A DNA stretch of 12,987 bases from CAYMTN01 sp964393335 (GCA_964393335.1 CAYMTN010000156.1:1-12987), one strand, 5' to 3'. Counted from the first letter of the stretch, positions 1-5,905 are shown. Notes: generated from the letters alone by a model not told the origin. Made by a program: numbers and translations.

Positions 1-1
1 C

Positions 2-313
2 GTCGTGCAGCAGCACGATCCGCCCGCCGCCGGGCCGGTCCATGCCGACGCCGGTCGCAATGCGCCGGTGCAGCAGCGTGATCTCGGCCTGCTGCTCGCC
101 CGCGCCGTTCAACAGCCGGATCAGGCCCGGTTGGTACTTAAAGAGCGCGGCGGTATGCTTGCCCGGTGCCGTTTCCGGCGAGAGGCCCAACATGGCCGCC
201 GCAGCGGGATTCAGGCGCGTCAAATAACCGTCCGCGTCGGCCAACAAAATACCTTCGGCGGCGGTCTGGAACAAGAAGTTCAGTTGAAAATCGCGATCCT
301 GTGTGTTTGTCAT
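2..313 (-). CDS. PAS-domain sensor protein, 5' part only (runs off left edge)
   Basis: The reverse strand is open from an ATG at 313 to the window edge, giving 104 residues with no stop. Residues about 10-60 read as the N-terminal half of a PAS fold: FLFQTAAEGILLADADG is followed by LTRLNPAAAAMLGLSPE and GKHTAALF. This is the usual pattern of a PAS core (beta strand, 'G' turn, then N-x-A-A-x-x-x-L-G). Near the edge comes GGGRIVLLHD, typical of the end of a PAS domain just before a linker into an output module. PAS proteins of this kind are usually sensor histidine kinases or diguanylate cyclases, but the output domain lies outside the window, so the enzyme class is unknown. No signal peptide or membrane segment is visible at the N-terminus, so sensing is probably cytoplasmic. 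There is no Shine-Dalgarno sequence before the ATG. The gene is divergent from the hydrolase operon at 446. Confidence 0.8.
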   Translation of the reverse strand, partial: MTNTQDRDFQLNFLFQTAAEGILLADADGYLTRLNPAAAAMLGLSPETAPGKHTAALFKYQPGLIRLLNGAGEQQAEITLLHRRIATGVGMDRPGGGRIVLLHD

Positions 314-349
314 GCGCTGATTCTAACAAACGTTACCCGATCCGGTAAA
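314..349 (-). promoter_or_regulatory. Promoter of the PAS gene, leaderless arrangement
   Basis: On the reverse strand a -35-like TTTACC (349-344) and a -10-like TAGAAT (325-320, five of six consensus bases) are separated by 18 bases. Only six bases lie between the -10 box and the ATG at 313, so the predicted first transcribed base coincides with the A of the start codon, and no ribosome binding site is present. This matches the known geometry of leaderless mRNAs in several bacterial phyla. An imperfect palindrome (331-351, outer arms CGTT/AACG, inner GTTACC and GGTAAAC) covers the -35 region and could be an operator. Confidence 0.5.
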
Positions 350-374
350 CGGTATTCTGGTCGTGGCGCGTGGC

Positions 375-403
375 TTGGCATCCGTCCAACGGGGCGTTAG
401 ACT
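375..403 (+). promoter_or_regulatory. Promoter of the hydrolase-methyltransferase operon
   Basis: TTGGCA at 375-380 (five of six bases of the -35 consensus) and TAGACT at 398-403 (four of six of the -10 consensus) are separated by exactly 17 bases. Transcription would begin near 410, leaving a leader of about 36 bases before the ATG at 446. No better pair is seen on this strand between 314 and 445. Confidence 0.5.
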
Positions 404-445
404 TGTGCCAGGGCTGGTTTGTCTCGCAAAAAAGGCTGTGTGGTG

Positions 446-1102
446 ATGGCAATCGAGATTTTGAAGATGACGCTGGGGCCGCTGCAAACCAATTGTTACA
501 TTGTCGGCGACACCGAAACGCGTGACGCAGTCGTGATCGATCCCAGCGACCGGGGGGCCTTGATCGACAAGACGGTGCGCGATCAGGGCTGGACGGTGCG
601 CGAGATTCTGGCGACGCACGGCCATTTTGACCACATCCTCGGCAGCGCCGAACTCAAACGGCTGACCGGTGCCCCGTTTCGCATTCACCGCCGGGACCTG
701 ATGCTGGTCAAGGATATGCCCCGGCGCGTGCGCGACTGGATCAGCATCGAGGTGCCGCCCGCTGCCGAACCCGACGCGTTTGTGACCGAGGGGGAGACGA
801 TCAGCGTCGGCGCGATCACACTCGACGTGATCTTCACCCCCGGCCATTCGCCCGGCCACGTGAGTTATGTCCTGCGCGGCGAGACGCTGGTCTTCAGCGG
901 CGACTGCCTGTTTTATGGCAGCATCGGGCGCACCGATCTGCCCGGCTCGAATTACGACACGTTGATGCAGTCGATTACGGCCAGACTGCTGCCCCTGGGG
1001 GATGAGTTCGCCGTCGCGCCGGGGCACATGCGCAATACGACGATCGGCTACGAGCGGGTCCACAATCCCTACGTGGTCGATTATCTCAACGAGTCCTCAT
1101 GA
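446..1102 (+). CDS. MBL-fold metallo-hydrolase, glyoxalase II-like
   Basis: A 218-residue protein with the complete metallo-beta-lactamase-fold metal site. T57-H-G-H-F-D-H63 carries H58, H60, D62 and H63; TPGHSPGH supplies H134; SGDCLF supplies the bridging D153; APGHMRNTTIGYE supplies H194. The block SIGRTDLPGSN after D153 and the late TTIGYE with VHNPYV are hallmarks of the small glyoxalase-II/YcbL-like group, which is about this length. These enzymes hydrolyse thioesters such as S-lactoylglutathione, but many members have unknown substrates, so only the hydrolase fold is firm. I chose the ATG at 446 because the protein then begins directly with the first beta strand and has AAGG about ten bases upstream; a TTG at 419 and GTGs at 440 and 443 are in frame. 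It is the first gene of the operon, and its TGA overlaps the next ATG by four bases. Confidence 0.9.
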   Translation: MAIEILKMTLGPLQTNCYIVGDTETRDAVVIDPSDRGALIDKTVRDQGWTVREILATHGHFDHILGSAELKRLTGAPFRIHRRDLMLVKDMPRRVRDWISIEVPPAAEPDAFVTEGETISVGAITLDVIFTPGHSPGHVSYVLRGETLVFSGDCLFYGSIGRTDLPGSNYDTLMQSITARLLPLGDEFAVAPGHMRNTTIGYERVHNPYVVDYLNESS

Positions 1103-1623
1103 TCGCGCGCCCGGATGTTCTGCCGCGCCTGCGCAGCGTGATCGAGCGCCTGCCGCTTGCGGGCCTGCCGCCGCGCCTGTTAAACGTGGGCTGCGGCGCG
1201 TTTCCGTCGGCGGGGGAGCTGCGCGCGGCGCTGCCTGGCTGGGCGCTGGTCGGCGTGGACCTGGACGGAAAAGCCCTGCAATCCGCTGCCACGCAGCGAA
1301 CGGCCCAGCAGGCGAACGGGCTGCATCTCGTGCAGGCGGACGCTGCCGCGCTGCCGCTGGCGCGGCTGGCCCGTTTTGGGCTGGTGCTGGTCCGCCACCC
1401 CGACGTATTCCGCCGCCGCGCCTGGGCCGAGATCATTCCCCGGCTGCCCGCGCGGCTCGCACCGGGCGGGATGCTGGTGATCATGGTCTACGCGCCCGAA
1501 GAAGTGCGCCTGATCCGCGCGCTGCCGCTGCCGCCCGATTTTCCCCTGGATGAAGCTGATCTCGCGCCGTCCGATCTGGTCGGGCGCGACCGGTTTGTGC
1601 TGGCCTTCGGCCCGGCAGCGTAG
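1099..1623 (+). CDS. Small class I SAM-dependent methyltransferase-like protein
   Basis: A 174-residue Rossmann-type protein. Motif I is LLNVGCGAFPS (residues 28-37). The acidic residue at the end of strand 2 is D54 in LVGVDLDG. The strand-3 region is LVQADAAALPL, followed by LVLVRHPDVF (strand 4) and LAPGGMLVIMVY (strand 5). This is the order of a class I methyltransferase, but the protein is short and the C-terminal strands 6 and 7 are reduced, so the acceptor cannot be told. ATG at 1099 overlaps the stop of the hydrolase gene (ATGA), which suggests translational coupling. The composition is strongly Ala/Leu/Arg-rich, as expected from high-GC codon use. It could be a degraded relative rather than an active enzyme, although motif I is intact. 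Confidence 0.75.
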   Translation: MIARPDVLPRLRSVIERLPLAGLPPRLLNVGCGAFPSAGELRAALPGWALVGVDLDGKALQSAATQRTAQQANGLHLVQADAAALPLARLARFGLVLVRHPDVFRRRAWAEIIPRLPARLAPGGMLVIMVYAPEEVRLIRALPLPPDFPLDEADLAPSDLVGRDRFVLAFGPAA

Positions 1624-1635
1624 GGAGCGTGGTCG

Positions 1636-1917
1636 ATGCCCTGGGACCCGGACCGCTACCGCCAGTTCGCGGCGCGTGCGGCCCCGTTTGACGATCTGAT
1701 GGCGTTAGTAGCCGTGCGGCCCAGCTTACGTGTGATCGACCTGGGCTGCGGCTCCGGCGACCTCACCGCGCGGCTGGCGGACCGGCTGTCGGACGACCTG
1801 CGTGCGCCATTTATCGACCGCTTCCGCGCTCGCGTGGTGGCGCGCTGGCCGGATGGCCCGGTCCTCATGCCGTCCAAACGGATCGTGCTGGCCGCGACCA
1901 AACCCCGCGAATCATGA
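1636..1917 (+). pseudogene. Internally deleted trans-aconitate 2-methyltransferase-like gene
   Basis: The frame encodes 93 residues. Residues 1-51 look like the start of a trans-aconitate methyltransferase (Tam family, usually about 250 residues): MPWDPDRYRQF, then APFDDLMALV and motif I VIDLGCGSGDLTARLADRL. Residues 53-91 look like the far C-terminus of the same family: DDLRAPFIDRFRARVV, then WPDGPVLMPSKRIVLAA. About 160 central residues are missing, including the strand-2 acidic residue, the catalytic region and strands 3-5. The two ends are joined in frame at about nucleotides 1786-1795, so the frame stays open while the enzyme core is gone. It cannot be an ordinary active methyltransferase; it is most likely a relic that persists because it does not disturb the operon, though a small expressed protein is possible. 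It starts 12 bases after the preceding gene. Family assignment is by recognised pattern, not alignment. Confidence 0.75.
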
Positions 1918-2029
1918 TCGCGCGCGAACCACGTGCGCGCCGTTCGTGTTAAAGTCTGTATGCGCTACCATCTGCGCGTTCGTGTATTTTGCGGTTGGCA
2001 CATCACGGAAGAATGGTCACCCAATCACC

Positions 2030-2683
2030 ATGACTCACTACCTACCACGACGGCTGCGGTTTATCTGGCGCTACGTGCACGGCGAAACACCCTGGGACTC
2101 CGGGATCGTGCCGCCGGAGATCGTCGCCTGGATCGAAGCGGCGGAGTCCGCCGGGCGCGCGCCAGGGCGGGCGCTGGATATCGGCTGCGGCACGGGCACC
2201 ACGTCGATCTACCTGGCGCTGCGTGGCTGGGACGTGCTGGGCGTCGATTTTGCGCCAAACGCGATCCGGCGCGCGCAGGTCAAGGCGCGCGCCGCCATGC
2301 GGACCGAGGTGCGGCGTCATGCGCTGGCGGGAACGGCCCACTTCCTCAGCACCGACGTGTCGCGCCGGGATTTTTTGCCGGACGTCGGTTTGTTTGATCT
2401 CCTGATCGACGTCGGCTGCCTGCACGGCCTGGATGCCGGTCAGCGCGCGATTTACGCATCACACGCCGCACGCCTCGCACGACCCGGCGCGACGGTCCTG
2501 TTGTACGCGTTTATGCCGCGCCCCAGCCGCAATGGCCGGCGGCAGATGGGGCTTGATCCGGATGGCGTGCGCGCGCTGTTCGCCCCGGCGTTTGAGGTGG
2601 TCGATTATACGCTGGGCAAAGACGTCACCGGACCCACCGCGAGCGGGTGGTACACGCTGCGCCGCCTGGGAGACGAATCGTGA
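2030..2683 (+). CDS. Class I SAM-dependent methyltransferase
   Basis: A 217-residue methyltransferase. The N-terminus FIWRYVHGETPWDSGIVPPE is the pattern of a family related to thiopurine-type and small-molecule methyltransferases (W-x-x-G-x-x-P-W-D-x-G). Motif I is ALDIGCGTGTTS (48-59), the strand-2 acid is D73 in VLGVDFAP, the post-I region ends in FLSTDVSRRDF, strand 4 is LFDLLIDVGCLHGL, and strand 5 is RPGATVLLYAF. The C-terminal residues 180-212 (LFAPAFEVVDY to SGWYTLRRL) close the sheet. All expected core elements are present, so it is probably active; the substrate is unknown. The reading frame is open back to 1802, but ATG 2030 gives the natural N-terminus. The Shine-Dalgarno sequence is poor: GGAAG lies about 19 bases upstream. 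A 112-base gap separates it from the Tam relic. Its stop overlaps the next gene's GTG by four bases. Confidence 0.85.
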   Translation: MTHYLPRRLRFIWRYVHGETPWDSGIVPPEIVAWIEAAESAGRAPGRALDIGCGTGTTSIYLALRGWDVLGVDFAPNAIRRAQVKARAAMRTEVRRHALAGTAHFLSTDVSRRDFLPDVGLFDLLIDVGCLHGLDAGQRAIYASHAARLARPGATVLLYAFMPRPSRNGRRQMGLDPDGVRALFAPAFEVVDYTLGKDVTGPTASGWYTLRRLGDES

Positions 2684-4194
2684 CGCGCGTGCTGCTGATC
2701 TTCCTCGACGGGATCGGGCTGGGTGACGACGACCCGGCGGTGAATCCCTTCGCCGCCGCCCAGACTCCGACGCTCGACGCGCTGGCAGGCGGGCACAAGT
2801 GGCTGCGCGGCACGTCGCGCACCGATACCGGGCGCGCGCTGTTCATCCCGACCGATCCGCGCCTGGGGCTTGCGGGCCGCCCGCAGAGCGCGACCGGGCA
2901 GGCAGCGATCCTCACCGGGCGCAACGTCCCCGCCGAGATCGGCGAGCACTACGGCCCGCGTCCGAATCCCGCCGTTCGCGCCATTCTCGACGCGGATAAC
3001 GTGTTCAAGCGTGTGATCGCGGGCGGCGGCACCGCCGCGCTGATCAACGCCTACCCGCCGCGTTTTCACGAGTTGATCGCCAGCGGCAAACGCCTGCCGT
3101 CCTCGATCCAGCAGGCGGCGCTATCGGCGGGGCTGCGCCTCTTCACCGACGCCGACCTGTACGCCGGAACCGCCATGAGTCCCGACTGGACTGGCGAAGG
3201 CTGGCGCGCGGAACTGGGCTACAGCGATACGCCCGTCTACGGGCGGGCGGAGGCGGGCGCGCTGTTGGCACGGCTGGCCATGCAGCGCGATTTTACGTTC
3301 TTCTCGCACTGGGTCACCGACGTGATCGGGCATCGCGGGCCATTCGAGCGCGGCGTGGCCGTGCTGGAATTGTTCGACGGCGTGATGGCCGGTTTGCTCG
3401 ACGCCTGGGACGACGACGCGGGTCTGATCGTCATCACCAGCGATCACGGCAACATGGAAGACCTCAGCACGCGCAAACATACCGAAAATGACGTGCCGAC
3501 CGTCGTGATCGGCGCGGCGCGCCACCTGTTCGCGGACGGGTTGCACGACCTGAGCGGGATCACGCCGGGGATTCTGCGCGTGATCAGCCCCGACGGCTGC
3601 GCGGCCCACGCGCCACTTGAAGCCGTGATCCGCGCGTGGGCCGAATCGCTGCTGGACCCATCGCGGATCGCGCACGTGCGCGGCGTGGTCGAGACGGCGG
3701 CGGCGCTGGCGGAATGGTACGCGCCGCACGAGATCACGCGCGTGCGGCTGGCCGGGTGGATTCATGACACGGCCAAACACTGGGATGACGCCGCGCTGCT
3801 GGCCTATGCCGACGCGCACGATCTGCCGGTCACGGATGCCGAGCGGCAGGTGCCGATGCTGCTGCATGGCGCGGTCGCCTACGACCTGGCGCGCGAGCAG
3901 TTCGGGCTGGCCGATACGGCGCTGCGTGACGCGTGCGCGCTGCATACGACCGGCGCGCCGGGCATGGACATCGCCGCGAAGATCGTCTACCTGGCGGACC
4001 TGATCGAACCATCGCGCGATTTTAAGGGCGTCAAGGCGCTGCGCAAAGAGGCGGCCCGCGATCTGGATGCGGCGGTGCTGTTGGCCGCCGATACCGTGAT
4101 CAAACACCTGATCCGCCGCCAGCGAATCGTCGATCCGCGCGGGCTGGCGCTGCACAACGCGCTGCTGGCGCAGGGCGTCCGGTATTCCCGCTGA
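2680..4194 (+). CDS. Fusion: AlkP-superfamily metalloenzyme (iPGM-like) + YqeK HD Ap4A hydrolase domain
   Basis: A 504-residue two-domain protein. Residues 1-300 are an alkaline-phosphatase-superfamily fold of the phosphoglycerate mutase/phosphopentomutase 'metalloenzyme' type: LIFLDGIGLG (D10), SATGQAAILTG (S70/T72 near the nucleophile position), HWVTDVIGHRG (D214, H218), TSDHGNMED (D255, H256) and RKHTENDVPT (H267), so the metal ligands look complete. Residues about 328-497 are an HD domain of the YqeK type (symmetrical Ap4A hydrolase, Ap4A to two ADP): HVRGV (H332), WIHDTAKHW (H362, D363), LLHGAVAYD (H396), HTTGAPGM (H422), YLADLIEPSRDF (D440), and a late HNALL. The frame is continuous, and the roughly 25-residue linker at 301-327 shows no stop or shift. 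The GTG start at 2680 sits in GTGA overlapping the upstream stop, and the protein then begins with the first strand of the AlkP fold. YqeK is normally a separate gene of about 190 residues, often near nadD or rsfS; neither is seen here. The substrate of the first domain is unknown. Confidence 0.9.
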   Translation: MTRVLLIFLDGIGLGDDDPAVNPFAAAQTPTLDALAGGHKWLRGTSRTDTGRALFIPTDPRLGLAGRPQSATGQAAILTGRNVPAEIGEHYGPRPNPAVRAILDADNVFKRVIAGGGTAALINAYPPRFHELIASGKRLPSSIQQAALSAGLRLFTDADLYAGTAMSPDWTGEGWRAELGYSDTPVYGRAEAGALLARLAMQRDFTFFSHWVTDVIGHRGPFERGVAVLELFDGVMAGLLDAWDDDAGLIVITSDHGNMEDLSTRKHTENDVPTVVIGAARHLFADGLHDLSGITPGILRVISPDGCAAHAPLEAVIRAWAESLLDPSRIAHVRGVVETAAALAEWYAPHEITRVRLAGWIHDTAKHWDDAALLAYADAHDLPVTDAERQVPMLLHGAVAYDLAREQFGLADTALRDACALHTTGAPGMDIAAKIVYLADLIEPSRDFKGVKALRKEAARDLDAAVLLAADTVIKHLIRRQRIVDPRGLALHNALLAQGVRYSR

Positions 4195-4223
4195 TCGACT
4201 ATCTTCACCGTGAGGAGCAGAGC

Positions 4224-4985
4224 ATGACATTCCCTGATTTTACGGTGGTGAGTATGGCGGAACGGCCCGATCTGATCGACGCTGCCGACGCGGCGATTAA
4301 CCCGCTCTGGCCGGAGTTCATGCTCAACGACCCGGTAGCCGACCGTTTTTGGGTGCGGCTATGGCACGACTTCCCTGCCTACCAGTTTGTACTGCTTGAA
4401 CCGGCCACGCAGGCTATCATGGCCATCGGCAACAGCCTGCCGCTGGTGTGGACCAGTGACCCGCTGAACCTGCCCGGCCTGGGCTGGGACTGGGCGCTCG
4501 CACAGGGATTCGCCGACCGGGCCGCCGGGCGCGCGCCGACCACGCAGTGCGCGCTGTCGATCACGATCACGCGCGAATACCAGGGCAGCGGGCTGAGCGC
4601 GGCGGCGGTCGCAGCGATGAAGGCCATCGGACGCGCGCACGGCCTTGATTCGCTGATCGCGCCGGTCCGCCCGAACATGAAAAGCCGCTACCCGCTGATC
4701 CCGATAGAGCGTTATATCCGCTGGAAAAATGACGAGGGCCTGCCGTTTGACGCATGGCTGCGGGTTCACGCCCGGTTGGGCGCGCAGCTCGTCAAAATCT
4801 GCCCGCAGTCGATGACGATCACCGGCACGGTGGCCGAGTGGGAAGCGTGGGCCGGGATGCGTTTTCCGGAAAGTGGGCGGTACGTGATCCCGGCGGCGTT
4901 GGTCCCGGTGACCATCGACCGCGAAGCCGACCGGGGTGAATACGTCGAGCCGAACGTGTGGGTGTGCCACACACTCGGCCCGTAA
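4224..4985 (+). CDS. GNAT-family acyltransferase-like protein
   Basis: A 253-residue protein with a GNAT acetyl-CoA-binding signature in its middle. LSITITREYQGSGLS (111-125) is strand 4 plus the R/Q-x-x-G-x-G/A pyrophosphate loop in the form YQGSG, followed by the helix AAAVAAMKAIGRAHGLD and the strand LIAPVRPN. The N-terminal 100 residues include PLWPEFMLNDP and FVLLEPATQAIMAIGNSLPL. The C-terminal 80 residues are an extension with AWLRVHARLGAQLVKICPQSM and a TGTVAEWEAWAGMRFPESG segment, which also occurs in larger GNAT-like transferases. The acceptor is unknown. ATG 4224 has a strong GAGGAG nine bases upstream. It follows the fusion gene by 29 bases and is the last gene of the operon. No clear terminator follows before the convergent gene at 5048. 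Confidence 0.75.
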   Translation: MTFPDFTVVSMAERPDLIDAADAAINPLWPEFMLNDPVADRFWVRLWHDFPAYQFVLLEPATQAIMAIGNSLPLVWTSDPLNLPGLGWDWALAQGFADRAAGRAPTTQCALSITITREYQGSGLSAAAVAAMKAIGRAHGLDSLIAPVRPNMKSRYPLIPIERYIRWKNDEGLPFDAWLRVHARLGAQLVKICPQSMTITGTVAEWEAWAGMRFPESGRYVIPAALVPVTIDREADRGEYVEPNVWVCHTLGP

Positions 4986-5047
4986 GCGTCTTTCTCGAAA
5001 TGTGGGTGGTCACCGCGCCGCGAGGATTTGTCGTGCCGCGAATGGTC

Positions 5048-5407
5048 TTATCGCGCCGCGTCCTGCAACGTGTCCGCGCCGCGCCGGTCGCGGCGCAGCC
5101 AGGCCAGCGCCTCGGCCTCGGTGCCGAAGTGCCGCGTTTTGTGCATGTAAACGTGTTTGCCGGGCAGGTCGGCCCAGGCCAGACGCGGCAGCGGCGGCCC
5201 GAAAAAGGCCGTTTCGGGCAGCATAGCACGCACGCGCAGGTATTCGCGGGCGCTGTGGTCGATGGGCGTATCGTACAGATCGACCAGCAGGCTCCCTTCG
5301 GCGTGCTGCAAAAACGCGCGTAGTTGGCGGCTGTCTTCTCGCGTGATCGGTCCCTGGTGCCAGCACCGGGTGATGCCGGGTTCGACGGTGGTGAATGTGA
5401 ATGACAT
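5048..5407 (-). CDS. Small SpoIIAA/STAS-like protein
   Basis: A 119-residue cytoplasmic protein. The N-terminal half alternates strand and helix (MSFTFTTVEPGITRCWHQGP, then REDSRQLRAFL, then SLLVDLYD). The C-terminus has the segment VYMHKTRHFGTEAEALAWL (87-103). A strand followed by 'RHF-x-x-x-x-E-A-x-x-W-L' is the characteristic end of the SpoIIAA-like/STAS-SEC14 family, which is about this size and of mostly unknown role in regulation or lipid binding. The start at 5407 is chosen over an in-frame ATG at 5437 because GGAGGA lies nine bases before it. It is convergent with the GNAT gene and has its own promoter. Family assignment is by pattern and only moderately sure. Confidence 0.6.
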   Translation of the reverse strand: MSFTFTTVEPGITRCWHQGPITREDSRQLRAFLQHAEGSLLVDLYDTPIDHSAREYLRVRAMLPETAFFGPPLPRLAWADLPGKHVYMHKTRHFGTEAEALAWLRRDRRGADTLQDAAR

Positions 5408-5437
5408 GGCGCTGCGTCCTCCGGTGAAACCTATCAC

Positions 5438-5551
5438 GGTTAAAATTTATTTTATGCATTTTACCATTCCTTAACCTTATGCGTCAATGGCTCTGGTTTT
5501 TCGCCGTGTTTTGAGCCGGAACGGTTAAGTTTATTTAACCTGTATTTAACC
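5438..5551. promoter_or_regulatory. Cluster of five TTAACC/GGTTAA motifs, probable operator array
   Basis: The hexamer TTAACC or its complement occurs five times: 5438-5443 (GGTTAA), 5471-5476 (TTAACC), 5523-5528 (GGTTAA), 5535-5540 (TTAACC) and 5546-5551 (TTAACC). The third and fourth form an 18-base inverted repeat, GGTTAAGTTTATTTAACC. The fourth and fifth start 11 bases apart, about one helical turn. Relative to the promoter of the STAS-like gene, one copy is in the leader, one between -35 and -10, and three lie roughly 72-100 bases upstream. This layout suggests repression with looping or cooperative binding. The regulator is unknown. Confidence 0.5.
5458..5487 (-). promoter_or_regulatory. 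Near-consensus promoter of the STAS-like gene
   Basis: On the reverse strand TTGACG (5487-5482, five of six) and TAAAAT (5463-5458, five of six) are separated by 18 bases. Transcription would start near 5451 and give a leader of about 44 bases containing the GGAGGA ribosome binding site. It is one of the best-matching promoters in the window. A GGTTAA motif (reverse-strand sense) lies inside its spacer at 5476-5471. Confidence 0.65.
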
Positions 5552-5639
5552 ATCCTGCGCGAACCGACCGCTTCCTGAATGGTCAAAGTCCGGTATACTT
5601 GAGATCACACGACTGGTACTCGCAGTGAAGGCTAACAAC

Positions 5640-5699
5640 CTATCTCTAAATTGCCGGGCGCAGCAAGCAGCGCCCCTACCAAAACGAATTTACGGATAG
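5640..5699. repeat. Palindromic interspersed repeat A (REP-like)
   Basis: The core is a hairpin with GGGCGC (5656-5661) and GCGCCC (5670-5675) around an 8-base loop, AGCAAGCA. It is enclosed by an imperfect outer inverted repeat: CTATCtcTAAATT (5640-5652) against AATTTAcgGATAG (5687-5699), 11 of 13 pairs. The GGGGCGC...GCGCCC-type palindrome followed by CTAC is a form I recognise as common between genes in Chloroflexota and some cyanobacteria. It is probably a non-autonomous or REP-type repeat, not a gene. Confidence 0.6.
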
Positions 5700-5701
5700 A
5701 G

Positions 5702-5835
5702 ACTAAACTTTCGAGCATCCGCCGCAAGCCTTACCCCTTAACCCCCGGCCCCTTTTCCCCTCTCCATTTTGATGGAGAGGGGCCAGGGGTGAGGCTAACG
5801 CGTGAGCGCCTATCAACCGCACTGGTAAGTTTAGT
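5702..5835. repeat. Palindromic interspersed repeat B with 9-bp terminal inverted repeats (MITE/REP-like)
   Basis: The centre is a perfect 11-bp stem, CCCCTCTCCAT (5757-5767) with ATGGAGAGGGG (5772-5782), around a 4-base TTTG loop. A second arm pair, AGCCTTACCCC (5727-5737) with GGGGTGAGGCT (5786-5796), has a single G-T pair. This 'CCCC-GGCCCC...GGGGCCAGGGGTGAGG' form is a widespread bacterial intergenic repeat whose false translation reads like LTPGPFSP...GEGPGVR. Here it is flanked by a perfect 9-bp inverted repeat, ACTAAACTT (5702-5710) and AAGTTTAGT (5827-5835), giving a 134-bp unit. No target-site duplication is evident. Confidence 0.6.
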
Positions 5836-5905
5836 AACATATGCCAGGATCAATAATAGGACATGACGCGCGGCGCACGAGCGGCGCGTGGCGGAAGGGA
5901 AGATC

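Larger units (their letters stand above)
5408..5905. other. 498-bp non-coding region between the STAS-like and AMMECR1 genes
   Basis: No protein-coding gene is supported here. The left third is AT-rich and regulatory (promoter and TTAACC motifs). A further TATACT at 5594-5599 could be a rightward -10 box but has only a poor -35 partner. The right part, 5640-5835, is made of two palindromic interspersed repeats. Open frames through it translate as repeat-derived peptides and are not genes. Confidence 0.7.

Noticed and set aside
323..1063. Reverse-strand open frame of 246 codons opposite the MBL-fold hydrolase
   Set aside because: The plus-strand hydrolase has a full metal-binding motif set. 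The reverse product shows no recognisable domain.
3121..4230. Reverse-strand open frame of 369 codons
   Set aside because: It lies entirely antisense to the well-supported AlkP-YqeK fusion. Its Arg/His/Gln-rich product is typical of a high-GC shadow frame.
446..4985. Possible defence system built on nucleotide hydrolase and methyltransferases
   Set aside because: There is no nuclease, cyclase, restriction subunit or membrane effector, and the enzymes look like small-molecule metabolism.
5011..5066. Roughly 20-base spaced G-Y-GCCGCG repeats after the GNAT gene
   Set aside because: Only three weak copies are seen, the last inside the STAS-like coding region; they are explained by GC-rich composition.
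5651..5866. Open frame of 71 codons reading LTPGPFSP...GEGPGVR
   Set aside because: It is a translation of the palindromic intergenic repeats. This peptide is a familiar false prediction, and there is no ribosome binding site.
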